Made by a program: the position numbers and the translations under genes
Assembly (NCBI GenBank): GCA_009996515.1
Contig: JAACZV010000002.1
Location: forward strand, 246,118 to 310,117
Direction: 5' to 3'
DNA from: Comamonadaceae bacterium
Lineage (GTDB): Bacteria > Pseudomonadota > Gammaproteobacteria > Burkholderiales > Burkholderiaceae_C
DNA: 64,000 nt
In this document: one piece after another, positions 51,924 through 60,453 of the stretch
How positions within the stretch are numbered: position 1 is the first letter of the stretch
Layout: each line of letters starts with the position of its first letter
Notes under the pieces: generated by a model
What the model was told of the DNA's origin: nothing
What the model saw: the letters and a program-made list of their open reading frames with translations, nothing else
Databases searched by the model: none

Positions 51924-52472
51924 TCAGGCGGCGCGCTTGCGGCTGGCCGTCTGCGTGGCCTTGACGGCTTGCGAGGTGGCGGCCTGGAAGTTGGACTCGG
52001 CCACTTCGACGGCCTGCTTGGCGGCCTTCTGCACCGACTCGAAGGCGTTGTTGGCGGCGGCGACGGCCGACTTCACCAGCGCGACGGCGTTCTCGGTGCC
52101 GGCCGGGGCGTTCTTGGCGGCGTTGTCGACGACGGCGGTGAACTTCTTCTGCGCGTCGGCGAACTGGGCTTCGGCGGCCTTGGCGACTTCGGCGCCGGTA
52201 GCGGAGGCGATGTCGTAGACGTGGCGGCTGTAGGACGCGGCCTTCTCGGCGGTGGGCTGCAGCAGCGCGGCCTGCAGGGACAGCAGTTCCTGCGCATCCT
52301 TGACGGACAGCGCGGCGGCGGTGGTGTCGGCGGCTTCGCTCAGCGCGGTCTTGGCGACCTGCAGGTTCAGCTCGACGAGCTTCTCGACGCCTTCGAAGGC
52401 CTTGTTGGTCAGGCCGAAGAGGGTTTCGATGTTGGCCTTGTGGGCGGCGAGGACTTGTTCAGCGGTCAGCAT
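51924..52472 (-). CDS. Phasin family protein
   Basis: A 182-residue phasin, the granule-coat protein of polyhydroxyalkanoate inclusions. It has the N-terminal helical phasin domain ([36 protein letters not shown]) and a long Ala/Lys-rich helical region that is predicted to wrap granules, ending in a basic AASRKRAA-like tail. No phaC gene is nearby. The promoter region carries sequence pairs that look like PhaR sites. Confidence 0.88.
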   Translation of the reverse strand: MLTAEQVLAAHKANIETLFGLTNKAFEGVEKLVELNLQVAKTALSEAADTTAAALSVKDAQELLSLQAALLQPTAEKAASYSRHVYDIASATGAEVAKAAEAQFADAQKKFTAVVDNAAKNAPAGTENAVALVKSAVAAANNAFESVQKAAKQAVEVAESNFQAATSQAVKATQTASRKRAA

Positions 52473-52515
52473 GGCGTTCTCCTGTGAAAAGGGGTTGAAC
52501 CGTTTGCCGTGCTGC

Positions 52516-52533
52516 TTTTGCTGCACTGCAACA
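52516..52533. promoter_or_regulatory. Candidate PhaR binding site 1
   Basis: TTTTGCTGCACTGCAACA, with the CTGC-N3-GCA core reported for PhaR operators in other PHA producers. It lies about 45 bases before the phasin start. Confidence 0.5.
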
Positions 52534-52578
52534 TGAATCGAATGATAAGGGCCTGGCGCCGGATTGCAAGAACTTTTT

Positions 52579-52594
52579 TGTGCAGTGCAGCAAA
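52579..52594. promoter_or_regulatory. Candidate PhaR binding site 2
   Basis: TGTGCAGTGCAGCAAA, the reverse complement of the core of site 1, 45 bases further upstream. Two opposed copies of the same CTGC/GCA motif in one promoter support a regulator binding both. Confidence 0.5.
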
Positions 52595-52643
52595 TTAGGG
52601 GTGTCGGGCGTGACAAAGCCGTCACGGCTATCGTGCCCACCCC

Positions 52644-53591
52644 ATGCTGGCCTTCCATTCAGACGCCCACAGCCTGGCCCTGCCTCCGGGCCACCGCTTC
52701 CCGCAGTCCAAGTACCGGCTGCTGCGCGAGCATTTCGAGCGCGAACCGGGCTTGCTGCGCATGCGGCCCGCGCCGGCGGCGACCGAGGCCGAGCTGGCGC
52801 TGGTGCACACGCCCGGCTACATCGCCGCCGTGCGGGACGGCAGCCTGAGCGCGGCCCAGCAGCGCGAGATCGGCTTCCCGTGGAGCCCGTCCATGGCGGA
52901 GCGTTCGTGCCGTTCCGTCGGCGCCAGCATTGCCGCGGCGCGGGCGGCGCTGGCCGAGGGCGTGGCGGCCAACATGGCCGGCGGCACCCACCATGCCTAT
53001 GCGGACAAGGGCTCGGGCTATTGCGTCTTCAACGACGTGGCCGTGGCCGCGCGGCTGATGCAGTCCGAACGGGCAGGCGGCCCGGGCGGCGGGCTGCGCG
53101 TGCTCGTCATCGACCTGGACGTGCATCAGGGCAATGGCACGGCGGCCATCTTCCGCGGCGACGACACGGTGTTCACCTTCTCCATGCACGGCGAGAAGAA
53201 CTTCCCGTTCCGCAAGGAGGCCAGCGACCTGGACGTGGGCCTGCCGGACGGCTGCGGCGACGCCGACTACCTGGCGGCGCTGGACGGGGCGCTGGCCCAG
53301 GTGTGGCAGCGCTGCGAGCCGGGCCTGGCCTTCTACCTGGCCGGCGCCGATCCCCACGAGGGCGACCGGCTGGGGCGGCTGAAGCTGACCCATGCGGGGC
53401 TGGCGGAACGCGACCGCCGCGTGCTGGCGGCGCTGCGCGAACGGCGCATCCCGGTGGCGCTGAGCATGGCCGGCGGCTATGGGCATGACCTGGCGACGAC
53501 GGTGGCCGCGCAGGTCACCACGCTGAACCTGGCCGCCCAGGCCTGGGCCGGCTGGGCGGCCGGGCGGCGCATGGAAGAATCGCCCGCATGA
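52644..53591 (+). CDS. Histone deacetylase-like amidohydrolase
   Basis: A 315-residue zinc-dependent deacetylase of the HDAC/acetoin-utilisation superfamily. Signature segments are [30 protein letters not shown] and [10 protein letters not shown]. In bacteria these proteins deacetylate polyamines or other small molecules. It opens a run of overlapping genes; the acyl-CoA thioesterase start overlaps its stop by four bases. Confidence 0.88.
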   Translation: MLAFHSDAHSLALPPGHRFPQSKYRLLREHFEREPGLLRMRPAPAATEAELALVHTPGYIAAVRDGSLSAAQQREIGFPWSPSMAERSCRSVGASIAAARAALAEGVAANMAGGTHHAYADKGSGYCVFNDVAVAARLMQSERAGGPGGGLRVLVIDLDVHQGNGTAAIFRGDDTVFTFSMHGEKNFPFRKEASDLDVGLPDGCGDADYLAALDGALAQVWQRCEPGLAFYLAGADPHEGDRLGRLKLTHAGLAERDRRVLAALRERRIPVALSMAGGYGHDLATTVAAQVTTLNLAAQAWAGWAAGRRMEESPA

Positions 53592-54031
53592 CGACGACCC
53601 GCCCCCAGCCCGATGGCCGCGCCGCCTATGCCCGTTTCGTGCCGCTGACCACCCGCTGGATGGACAACGACGTCTACGGCCACCTGAACAACGTCGTCTA
53701 CTACAGCCTGTTCGACACGGCCGTGAACAGCCTGCTGATCGAGGCCGGCGCGCTGGACCTGCATGGCGGCGCGGTCATCGGCCTGGTGGTCGAGACGCAT
53801 TGCAACTTCTTCGAATCGCTGGCCTTCCCGCAGCGCATCGAGGCCGGCGTGCGCGTGGCCCACCAGGGCCGCTCCAGCGTGCGCTACGAGATCGGCCTGT
53901 TCGCCGAGGGCGCGCCGTGGTGCGCCGCGCGCGGCCACTTCGTCCACGTCTATGTCGACCGCGACAGCCGCCGCCCGGTGGCCGAGCTGCCGGCCGCCTA
54001 TCTGCAAACCCTGAAGACCCTGACGCCATGA
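53588..54031 (+). CDS. Acyl-CoA thioesterase, 4-hydroxybenzoyl-CoA thioesterase (hot-dog) type
   Basis: A 147-residue hot-dog-fold thioesterase with the RWMDNDVYGHLNNVVYYSLF active-site pattern and Asp in DND. It hydrolyses an acyl-CoA; the exact chain is not clear. The start and stop overlap both neighbours (ATGA), so it is part of one translation-coupled operon. Confidence 0.88.
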   Translation: MTTTRPQPDGRAAYARFVPLTTRWMDNDVYGHLNNVVYYSLFDTAVNSLLIEAGALDLHGGAVIGLVVETHCNFFESLAFPQRIEAGVRVAHQGRSSVRYEIGLFAEGAPWCAARGHFVHVYVDRDSRRPVAELPAAYLQTLKTLTP

Positions 54032-54741
54032 ACCGCTTCGCCCCGCCCACGCCCGAGCAGACCGCCGCGGTCGACGCCGCCATCAAGACGCGCCATTCGC
54101 TGCGCGCCTTCCTGCCCACGCCGGTGCCGCGCCAGACGGTGGAGGACATCCTGGAAGTCGCTTCCTGGGCGCCCTCGGGCACCAACACCCAGCCCTGGCA
54201 GGTGCATGTGCTGACCGGCGCGGCGCTCAAGCGCGTCGCGGGCCGCATCCAGGCCGCCTACCTGGATCCGGCGCAGAACGCCTTGCACCGCGAGGAGTAC
54301 GCCTACTACCCCAACGAGTGGCGCAGCCCCTACATCGAACGCCGCCGCAAGGTGGGCTGGGATCTGTACGGCCTGCTGGGCATCGCCAAGACCGACAAGG
54401 CGCGCATGCAGCACCAGCATGGCCGCAACTTCATCTTCTTCGACGCGCCGGTGGGGCTGCTGTTCACCATCGATCGCGTCATGCAGCAGGGCTCCTGGCT
54501 GGACTACGGCATGTTCCTGCAGAACATCATGGTGGCCGCCCGCGCGCGCGGCCTGCACACCTGCCCGCAGGCGGCGTTCACGCAGTTCCACCGCATCGCC
54601 GCCGAGGAGCTGCAGCTCAGCGATGAGCAGATGCTGGTCTGCGGCATGTCCATGGGCTATGCCGACCCGGATGCGGTCGAGAACCGCCTCGTCACCGAGC
54701 GTGCGCCGGTGGCCGAATTCACCCGTTTCCTCGAAGACTGA
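54028..54741 (+). CDS. Nitroreductase family protein
   Basis: A 237-residue FMN-dependent NAD(P)H oxidoreductase (TRHSLRAFLPTPVP, EVASWAPSGTNTQPWQ) and C-terminal GMSMGYADPDA. It probably reduces nitro- or quinone-like compounds. I used the ATG at 54028, inside the thioesterase stop, rather than the longer frame. Its stop shares a base with the antiporter start. Confidence 0.9.
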   Translation: MNRFAPPTPEQTAAVDAAIKTRHSLRAFLPTPVPRQTVEDILEVASWAPSGTNTQPWQVHVLTGAALKRVAGRIQAAYLDPAQNALHREEYAYYPNEWRSPYIERRRKVGWDLYGLLGIAKTDKARMQHQHGRNFIFFDAPVGLLFTIDRVMQQGSWLDYGMFLQNIMVAARARGLHTCPQAAFTQFHRIAAEELQLSDEQMLVCGMSMGYADPDAVENRLVTERAPVAEFTRFLED

Positions 54742-56066
54742 TGACGCTGTCCGGTTCCGAACTCGGCCTGGCCTGGGCCGCCCCTTTCGCCGGCCTGCTG
54801 CTGTCCATCGCCGTGCTGCCGCTGGCCGCGCCGGCGCTGTGGCACCACCATTTCGGCAAGATCGCCGCCGGCTGGACGCTGGCGCTGCTGCTGCCCTTCA
54901 CGCTGGCCTTCGGCGCGGCAGCGACCGGCGGCGTGCTGATGCACACGCTGGTGGAGGAATACCTGCCCTTCACCATCCTGCTGTGCGCGCTGTACACGAC
55001 GGCGGGCGGCATCTACATCCGCGGCAATCTGCATGGCAGCCCGCGGCTGAACGTGGGGCTGATGGCGCTGGGCGCGGTGCTGGCCAGCTTCATGGGCACC
55101 ACGGGCGCCTGCATGCTGCTGATCCGGCCGCTGATACGCGCCAACGACAACCGCCGCCACAACGCCCATGTCGTCATCTTCTTCATCTTCATCGTCGGCA
55201 ACGTCGGCGGTTCGCTGACGCCGCTGGGCGACCCGCCGCTGTTCCTGGGCTTTCTGCAGGGCGTGAGCTTCTTCTGGACGCTGGGCCATCTGCTGCCCGA
55301 GACGCTGTTCCTGCTGGCCGGGCTGCTGGCCGTGTTCTGGGCCATCGACAGCTGGCTGTTCCGCCATGAGGGCGTCACCCGTCCCGACCCCACGCCCGAT
55401 ACCGAGAGGCTGGGGCTGGAGGGCGCCATCAACCTGGCCCCGCTGGCCGCGGCCGTGGGCCTGGTGCTGATGAGCGGCTACTGGAAGCCCGGCATCGTCT
55501 TCGACCTCTGGGGCACGCCGCTGCCGCTGCAGGCGCTGGTGCGCGACCTGGGCCTGGTCGCTGTGACGGCCTGGTCGCTGTGGATCACGCCGGCCGGCGT
55601 GCGCGAGAAGAACCGCTTCACCTGGGCGCCCATGCAGGAGGTGGCCAAGCTCTTCATCGCCATCTTCCTGACCATGGTGCCCGTCATGGCCATGCTCAAG
55701 GCCGGCCCGGCCGGCGTGTTCGCGCCGGTGGCGGCCAGCCTGGACTCGCCCTGGGCCTACTTCTGGTTCACCGGCGGCCTGTCCTCGGTGCTGGACAACG
55801 CGCCCACCTATCTGGCCTTCTTCAACCTCGCCGGCGGCGATGCGCAGCGGCTGATGGGCGAGGGCGCCGCGGTGCTGGCCGCCATCTCCGGCGGCGCCGT
55901 CTTCATGGGCGCGATGACCTACATCGGCAACGCGCCCAACTTCATGGTCAAGGCGATCGCCGAGGAGCGCGGCATCCGCATGCCCAGCTTCGGCGGCTAT
56001 CTGCTGTGGTCCTGTGCGGTGCTGTTGCCGCTGCTTTTCTTGATGGCCTGGATATGGATGCGATGA
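54741..56066 (+). CDS. Sodium:proton antiporter, NhaD-like (citrate-transporter superfamily)
   Basis: A 441-residue inner-membrane protein with about 12 hydrophobic segments, of the ArsB/NhaD ion transporter superfamily. Recognised segments include GTTGACMLLIRPLIRANDNR, NVGGSLTPLGDPPLFLGFL and SSVLDNAPTYLAFFNLAGG. Ion specificity cannot be seen. It starts with the last base of the nitroreductase stop, and a hydroxyacid dehydrogenase follows with a four-base overlap. Confidence 0.88.
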   Translation: MTLSGSELGLAWAAPFAGLLLSIAVLPLAAPALWHHHFGKIAAGWTLALLLPFTLAFGAAATGGVLMHTLVEEYLPFTILLCALYTTAGGIYIRGNLHGSPRLNVGLMALGAVLASFMGTTGACMLLIRPLIRANDNRRHNAHVVIFFIFIVGNVGGSLTPLGDPPLFLGFLQGVSFFWTLGHLLPETLFLLAGLLAVFWAIDSWLFRHEGVTRPDPTPDTERLGLEGAINLAPLAAAVGLVLMSGYWKPGIVFDLWGTPLPLQALVRDLGLVAVTAWSLWITPAGVREKNRFTWAPMQEVAKLFIAIFLTMVPVMAMLKAGPAGVFAPVAASLDSPWAYFWFTGGLSSVLDNAPTYLAFFNLAGGDAQRLMGEGAAVLAAISGGAVFMGAMTYIGNAPNFMVKAIAEERGIRMPSFGGYLLWSCAVLLPLLFLMAWIWMR

Positions 56067-57043
56067 AGCCCAAGATTCTGGTTGCGCGCCGTGCGCCGGC
56101 CGAGGTGCTGGACCAGCTCGCCGCCCACTTCGACGTGGACGCCGTGCAGGACGAGGAGCCGCTGAGCGCCGACGCGCTGCGCCAGCGCCTGCAAGGCAAG
56201 GCCGGCGCCTACATCACCGGCACCGAGCGCATCACGGCCGAGCTGCTCGACGCCTGCCCCGGGCTGCGCGCCGTCTGCACGATGAGCGTGGGCTACAACC
56301 ACATCGACCTGGACGCCTGCACGGCGCGCGGCGTGCTCGTCACCAACACGCCCGACGTGCTGACCGAGTCCACCGCCGACTTCGGCTTCGCGCTGCTGAT
56401 GGCCACGGCGCGGCGCATGAGCGAGGGCGAACGGCTGCTGCGCGAGGGCCGCTGGAAGAGCTGGGCCTGGGACTTTCTGGCCGGCTCCGAGGTGCATGGC
56501 ACGACGCTGGCCATCCTGGGCATGGGCCGCATCGGCCAGGCCATCGCGCGCCGCGGCCGCTTCGGCTTCGGCATGGACGTGATCTATCACAACCGCTCGC
56601 GGCTGGCGGCCGACACCGAGGCCGAGCTGGGCGCGCGCTACGTGCCCAAGGACGAGCTGCTGCGCCGGGCCGACCACCTGGTGCTGGTGCTGCCCTACTC
56701 GGCCGAATCGCACCACTGCATCGCCGCGGCCGAGCTCGCGCTGATGAAGCCGACCGCGACGCTGATCAACGTCGCGCGCGGCGGCATCGTCGACGAGGAC
56801 GCGCTGGCCGCGGCGCTGCGCGAGCGCCGCATCGCCGCCGCCGGCCTGGACGTGTTCGAGGGCGAGCCGCGCGTGAACCCGGCGCTGCTGACGCTGCCCA
56901 ACGTCGTGCTGACGCCGCACATCGCCAGCGCCACGCTGCCCACCCGCCTCGCGATGGCCCGGCTGGCCGCCGACAATCTGGTCGCCGCGCTGACCTCGCG
57001 CCCGCCGCCCACGCCGCTGAACCCCCAAGTCCTCTCCGCATGA
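56063..57043 (+). CDS. D-2-hydroxyacid dehydrogenase (glyoxylate/hydroxypyruvate reductase-like)
   Basis: A 326-residue enzyme of the D-isomer 2-hydroxyacid dehydrogenase family. It has an NAD-binding LAILGMGRIGQAIARRG, the catalytic Arg in INVARGGIVDEDAL and Glu-His in the FEGEPRVNP / LTPHIASA region. The start at 56063 lies in the antiporter stop; an in-frame ATG at 56054 is possible. Glyoxylate reductase is the best functional guess. Confidence 0.9.
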   Translation: MKPKILVARRAPAEVLDQLAAHFDVDAVQDEEPLSADALRQRLQGKAGAYITGTERITAELLDACPGLRAVCTMSVGYNHIDLDACTARGVLVTNTPDVLTESTADFGFALLMATARRMSEGERLLREGRWKSWAWDFLAGSEVHGTTLAILGMGRIGQAIARRGRFGFGMDVIYHNRSRLAADTEAELGARYVPKDELLRRADHLVLVLPYSAESHHCIAAAELALMKPTATLINVARGGIVDEDALAAALRERRIAAAGLDVFEGEPRVNPALLTLPNVVLTPHIASATLPTRLAMARLAADNLVAALTSRPPPTPLNPQVLSA

Positions 57044-57828
57044 AACGCCGCCTGCTGTACCTGCTCCCGCTCCTGCCTGCCCTGGCCTTCGGCCAGTCGA
57101 TGAACAACCGGCCGCCGCCCGCGCCGGCGCCCGCCGCCGAGGACAAGACGGCGCGCGACCCCAACAAGTTCGCGGCCCTGTCCCTGCTGGGCGACAGCGT
57201 GCAGCTCATCAGCCTGACGCCGGCGCGCGGCGACACGGTGCAGTCCGGCGAATGGACCTCCACGCCGTCCGGCGGCCTGGACAACGCGGTGCTGCAGGCC
57301 TTGAACGAGGCCGTCAAGGCCGCGGGCAAGGACCGCGAGGCCAAGCTCTACACCTCCACCACGCGCAGCCTGTTCGGCGACCCGGCCAACCTCTTCGTCG
57401 ACGGCCGGCTCACGCTGCCGGGCAAGCTGGGCGAGGCGGTGCGCCAGAGCGGCGCGGCCAAGCTGCTGCTGGTCACCCGCAGCCGCCAGGAGCCGGCGCT
57501 GGCCGCGGCGCTGCCGGGCCGCATCCTGACGACGCTGGAGGGCCCGGGCTTCGTGCTGGACCAGCGCCCCAGCGGCCAGATCGGCTTCGACGGCCAGCCG
57601 GGCCGGCCCGTGTTGGCGCCCTATGTCTCCATCCGCGTCGCGCTGGTGGACCTGGGCGACCTCAAGCTCAAGCGCGAGCAGTCGCTGGCCGTGGCCGCCC
57701 GCCTGCCCGTGGCCGCCGACGCCGCCAACCCCTGGGCCGCGACGACGGCCGAGCAGCGCGTGAAGGCGCTGGAGGCCCTCATCGAGACCGAGCTGCCCAA
57801 GGCCGTGGCCGGCCTGGTGGCGCCATGA
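57040..57828 (+). CDS. Secreted protein of unknown function
   Basis: A 262-residue protein with a signal peptide (MKRRLLYLLPLLPALAFGQS) and a Pro/Ala-rich linker. Its body contains SLLGDSVQLISLTPARGDTV, AKLLLVTRSRQEPALAAALP and PYVSIRVALVDLGDLKLKRE. I do not recognise a domain. It is coupled to the dehydrogenase and rmuC by overlapping start/stop codons. Confidence 0.72.
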   Translation: MKRRLLYLLPLLPALAFGQSMNNRPPPAPAPAAEDKTARDPNKFAALSLLGDSVQLISLTPARGDTVQSGEWTSTPSGGLDNAVLQALNEAVKAAGKDREAKLYTSTTRSLFGDPANLFVDGRLTLPGKLGEAVRQSGAAKLLLVTRSRQEPALAAALPGRILTTLEGPGFVLDQRPSGQIGFDGQPGRPVLAPYVSIRVALVDLGDLKLKREQSLAVAARLPVAADAANPWAATTAEQRVKALEALIETELPKAVAGLVAP

Positions 57829-59192
57829 GCGCAGCGGAGTTGCTGACGCTGGTTCTGCTGGCGCTGATCCTGGTCCTGCTGGTGCTGGTCTGGCTGCGCC
57901 AGAAGCCGCAGGCCGGCGTGCCGCCCGAGCTGCTGCAGAGCAACGAGCGGCTGGAGCGCGAACTGCGCGACGAGCTGGGCCGCAGCGCCAGCGGTACGCG
58001 CCAGGAGCTGATGCAGGGCCTGGCCCAGTTCCAGCAGCTGCTGACGCAGGGCCTGCAGGGCAGCAACCAGTCGCTCAGCGCCCAGGCGCTGGCCGCGCGC
58101 GAGGCGCAGGACGCCGCGGCGCTGCGCAGCGCCCAGGCACAGGCCGAATCCATGCAGCGGCTCAATGACGCCATGCGGGAGCAGCTGCAGGCCCTGTCCA
58201 AGAGCAACGACCAGCGCCTGGCCGAGCTGCGCCTGACGGTGGAGCAGCGCCTCAGCGCCATCCAGCAGGACAACGAGAAGAAGCTGGAGCAGATGCGCGC
58301 CACCGTGGACGAGAAGCTGCACGCGACGCTGGAGCAGCGTCTGGGCGAGAGCTTCAAGCAGGTGGCCGAGCGGCTGGAGCAGGTGCACAAGGGGCTGGGC
58401 GAGATGCAGAACCTGGCGCGCGACGTGGGCTCGCTGAACCGCGTGCTGACCAACGTGAAGACGCGCGGCGTGTTCGGCGAGGTGCAGCTGGCGGGCCTGC
58501 TGGACCAGGTCTTCACGCCCGAGCAGTACGCGGCCAACGTGGCGACGCTGCCGGGCTCGTCGGAGCGGGTGGAGTTCGCGATCTCGCTGCCGGGCCAGCG
58601 CGACGATGGCAAGCCGCTGTGGCTGCCCATCGACGCCAAGTTCCCGCGCGAGGACTACGAGCGGCTGCTGGACGCCCAGGAGCGCGGCGACCCGGCGGCC
58701 GCCGAGGCCTCGGCCAAGGCCATAGAGACGCGGCTGCGGCTGGAGGCCCGCACCATCCGCGAGAAGTACATAGCCCCGCCGCACACCACCGATTTCGGCA
58801 TCCTGTTCGTGCCCACCGAGGGCTTGTACGCGGAGGCCTTGCGCCGCCCCGGCCTGGTGGAAGGCCTGCAGCGCGAGCACAAGGTCATGCTGTGCGGTCC
58901 CACCACGCTGCTGGCCACGCTGACCAGCCTGCAGATGGGCTTTCGCACGCTGGCGCTGGAGAAGCGCTCGGCCGAGGTCTGGGAGGTGCTGGGCGCCGTC
59001 AAGACCGAGTTCGGCAAATTCGGTGACGTGCTGGCCAAGGCCAAGAAGAAGCTGGAGGAGGCCGGCAACACGCTGGACGCCGCCGAGGTGCGCACGCGCG
59101 CGATGACGCGCAAGCTCAAGGGCGTGGAAGCACTGCCGGACGACGCGGCGCAGCAGCTGCTGCAGATCAGCCTCGGCGAGGACGCCGAGTGA
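57825..59192 (+). CDS. rmuC: DNA recombination protein RmuC
   Basis: A 455-residue protein: one N-terminal membrane helix (LLTLVLLALILVLLVLVWL), a long coiled-coil region (about residues 35-210) and the RmuC domain (RGVFGEVQLAGLLDQVFTPE, LPIDAKFPREDYERL, TTDFGILFVPTEGLYAEAL). RmuC limits recombination at inverted repeats, probably through nuclease activity. Overlaps on both sides place it in the operon. Confidence 0.92.
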   Translation: MSAAELLTLVLLALILVLLVLVWLRQKPQAGVPPELLQSNERLERELRDELGRSASGTRQELMQGLAQFQQLLTQGLQGSNQSLSAQALAAREAQDAAALRSAQAQAESMQRLNDAMREQLQALSKSNDQRLAELRLTVEQRLSAIQQDNEKKLEQMRATVDEKLHATLEQRLGESFKQVAERLEQVHKGLGEMQNLARDVGSLNRVLTNVKTRGVFGEVQLAGLLDQVFTPEQYAANVATLPGSSERVEFAISLPGQRDDGKPLWLPIDAKFPREDYERLLDAQERGDPAAAEASAKAIETRLRLEARTIREKYIAPPHTTDFGILFVPTEGLYAEALRRPGLVEGLQREHKVMLCGPTTLLATLTSLQMGFRTLALEKRSAEVWEVLGAVKTEFGKFGDVLAKAKKKLEEAGNTLDAAEVRTRAMTRKLKGVEALPDDAAQQLLQISLGEDAE

Positions 59193-60361
59193 GCCCAGCC
59201 CGCGAAGGGGAGGCGGCGCCGCACCCGAACCTGCGCCACGCCTTCAAGTGGCTGATCGCCACGATGATCTGCGTGCACGCCTGCATGGCCACCACGCGCG
59301 TCACCGCCAGCCTGTGGGTGCTGAACCAGGGCTATGGCGAGGCTTCGGTGGGCATGCTGCTCAGCCTGTTCGCCGTGGCGCCCATCGTGCTGTCGCTGTG
59401 GGCCGGGCGGCTGGCCGACCGGCATGGCTTCCATCGCCCGGTGGGCGTGGGCGTGGCGCTGGCTTTCGCAGGCGCCTTGCTGGCGCTGGCGGTGCAGCAG
59501 CTCTGGGCCATCGCGCTGGGCTGCCTGCTGTGCGGCGGCGCCGTCGCCGTGGCCGCCGTGGCCATGCAGCGCGAGGCCGGGCTGATGGCCGAGGAGCCGG
59601 GCGAGCTGAAGAAGATCTTCAGCTGGATGGCGCTGGGCCCGGCGCTGTCCAACGCCGTCTCGCCCATCATCGCCGGCCTGCTGATCGACCACAGCGGCAT
59701 GACGGCCGCCTTCGCCTTCGCGACGGCGCTGCCGCTGCTGGCCTGGTTGCTGGGCCGCAAGGTGCCGCGCAACCCGCCCAAGGTCTATTCGCAGAGCTTT
59801 CGCAACCGCACCGCCTGGGATCTGTTCCGCCTGCCGGCCTACCGCCGCCTGCTGGTGGTGAACCTGGCGTTGTCGGCCGGCTGGGACGCGCACAGCTTCG
59901 TCGTGCCCGTGGTGGGCCATGCGCGCGGCCTGTCGGCGGCCAGCATAGGCCTGGTGCTGGGCAGCTTCGCCGTGGCGGCCACCGTCGTGCGCCTGGCCAT
60001 CGTGCGCTTCGCCGACGACATCGACGAGGGCCGCGCGCTGCGCGCCGCGATGACGGTGGCGACGCTGACCTTCTTCGCCTACGCCTGGCTGCCCGGCACG
60101 CTGGGCCTGATCGTCGGTTCGGCGCTGCTGGGCACGGCGCTGGGCTCGGTGCAGCCCATGATCCTGGCCATGCTGCACCGCGCGACGCCGCCCGAGCGCC
60201 ACGGCCAGGCGCTGGGCCTGCGCATGCTGACGCTGAACGGCGCGACGGTGGCCATGCCGGTGGGCTTCGGCATGCTGGCCGTCGCCACGGCCACGGCGGC
60301 GCCGATGTGGCTGATGGGCTCGCTGCTGCTGGCCGCCCAGTGGCCGGCGCGCAAGCTCTAG
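59189..60361 (+). CDS. MFS transporter
   Basis: A 390-residue major facilitator with twelve predicted helices; the first cytoplasmic loop motif is GRLADRHGFHRP. The start is a GTG overlapping the rmuC stop (GTGA). No substrate is evident. It is the last gene of the overlapping run; a 92-base gap follows. Confidence 0.88.
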   Translation: MSPAREGEAAPHPNLRHAFKWLIATMICVHACMATTRVTASLWVLNQGYGEASVGMLLSLFAVAPIVLSLWAGRLADRHGFHRPVGVGVALAFAGALLALAVQQLWAIALGCLLCGGAVAVAAVAMQREAGLMAEEPGELKKIFSWMALGPALSNAVSPIIAGLLIDHSGMTAAFAFATALPLLAWLLGRKVPRNPPKVYSQSFRNRTAWDLFRLPAYRRLLVVNLALSAGWDAHSFVVPVVGHARGLSAASIGLVLGSFAVAATVVRLAIVRFADDIDEGRALRAAMTVATLTFFAYAWLPGTLGLIVGSALLGTALGSVQPMILAMLHRATPPERHGQALGLRMLTLNGATVAMPVGFGMLAVATATAAPMWLMGSLLLAAQWPARKL

Positions 60362-60453
60362 CGCCGCAGGCTTTGCGGCTGCCGCGGAGCGAAGCCGGAA
60401 TCCGCGCAGAATGGCCGCATCCCGGGCGCCCTGACCCGGTGGAGCTGGATGGC

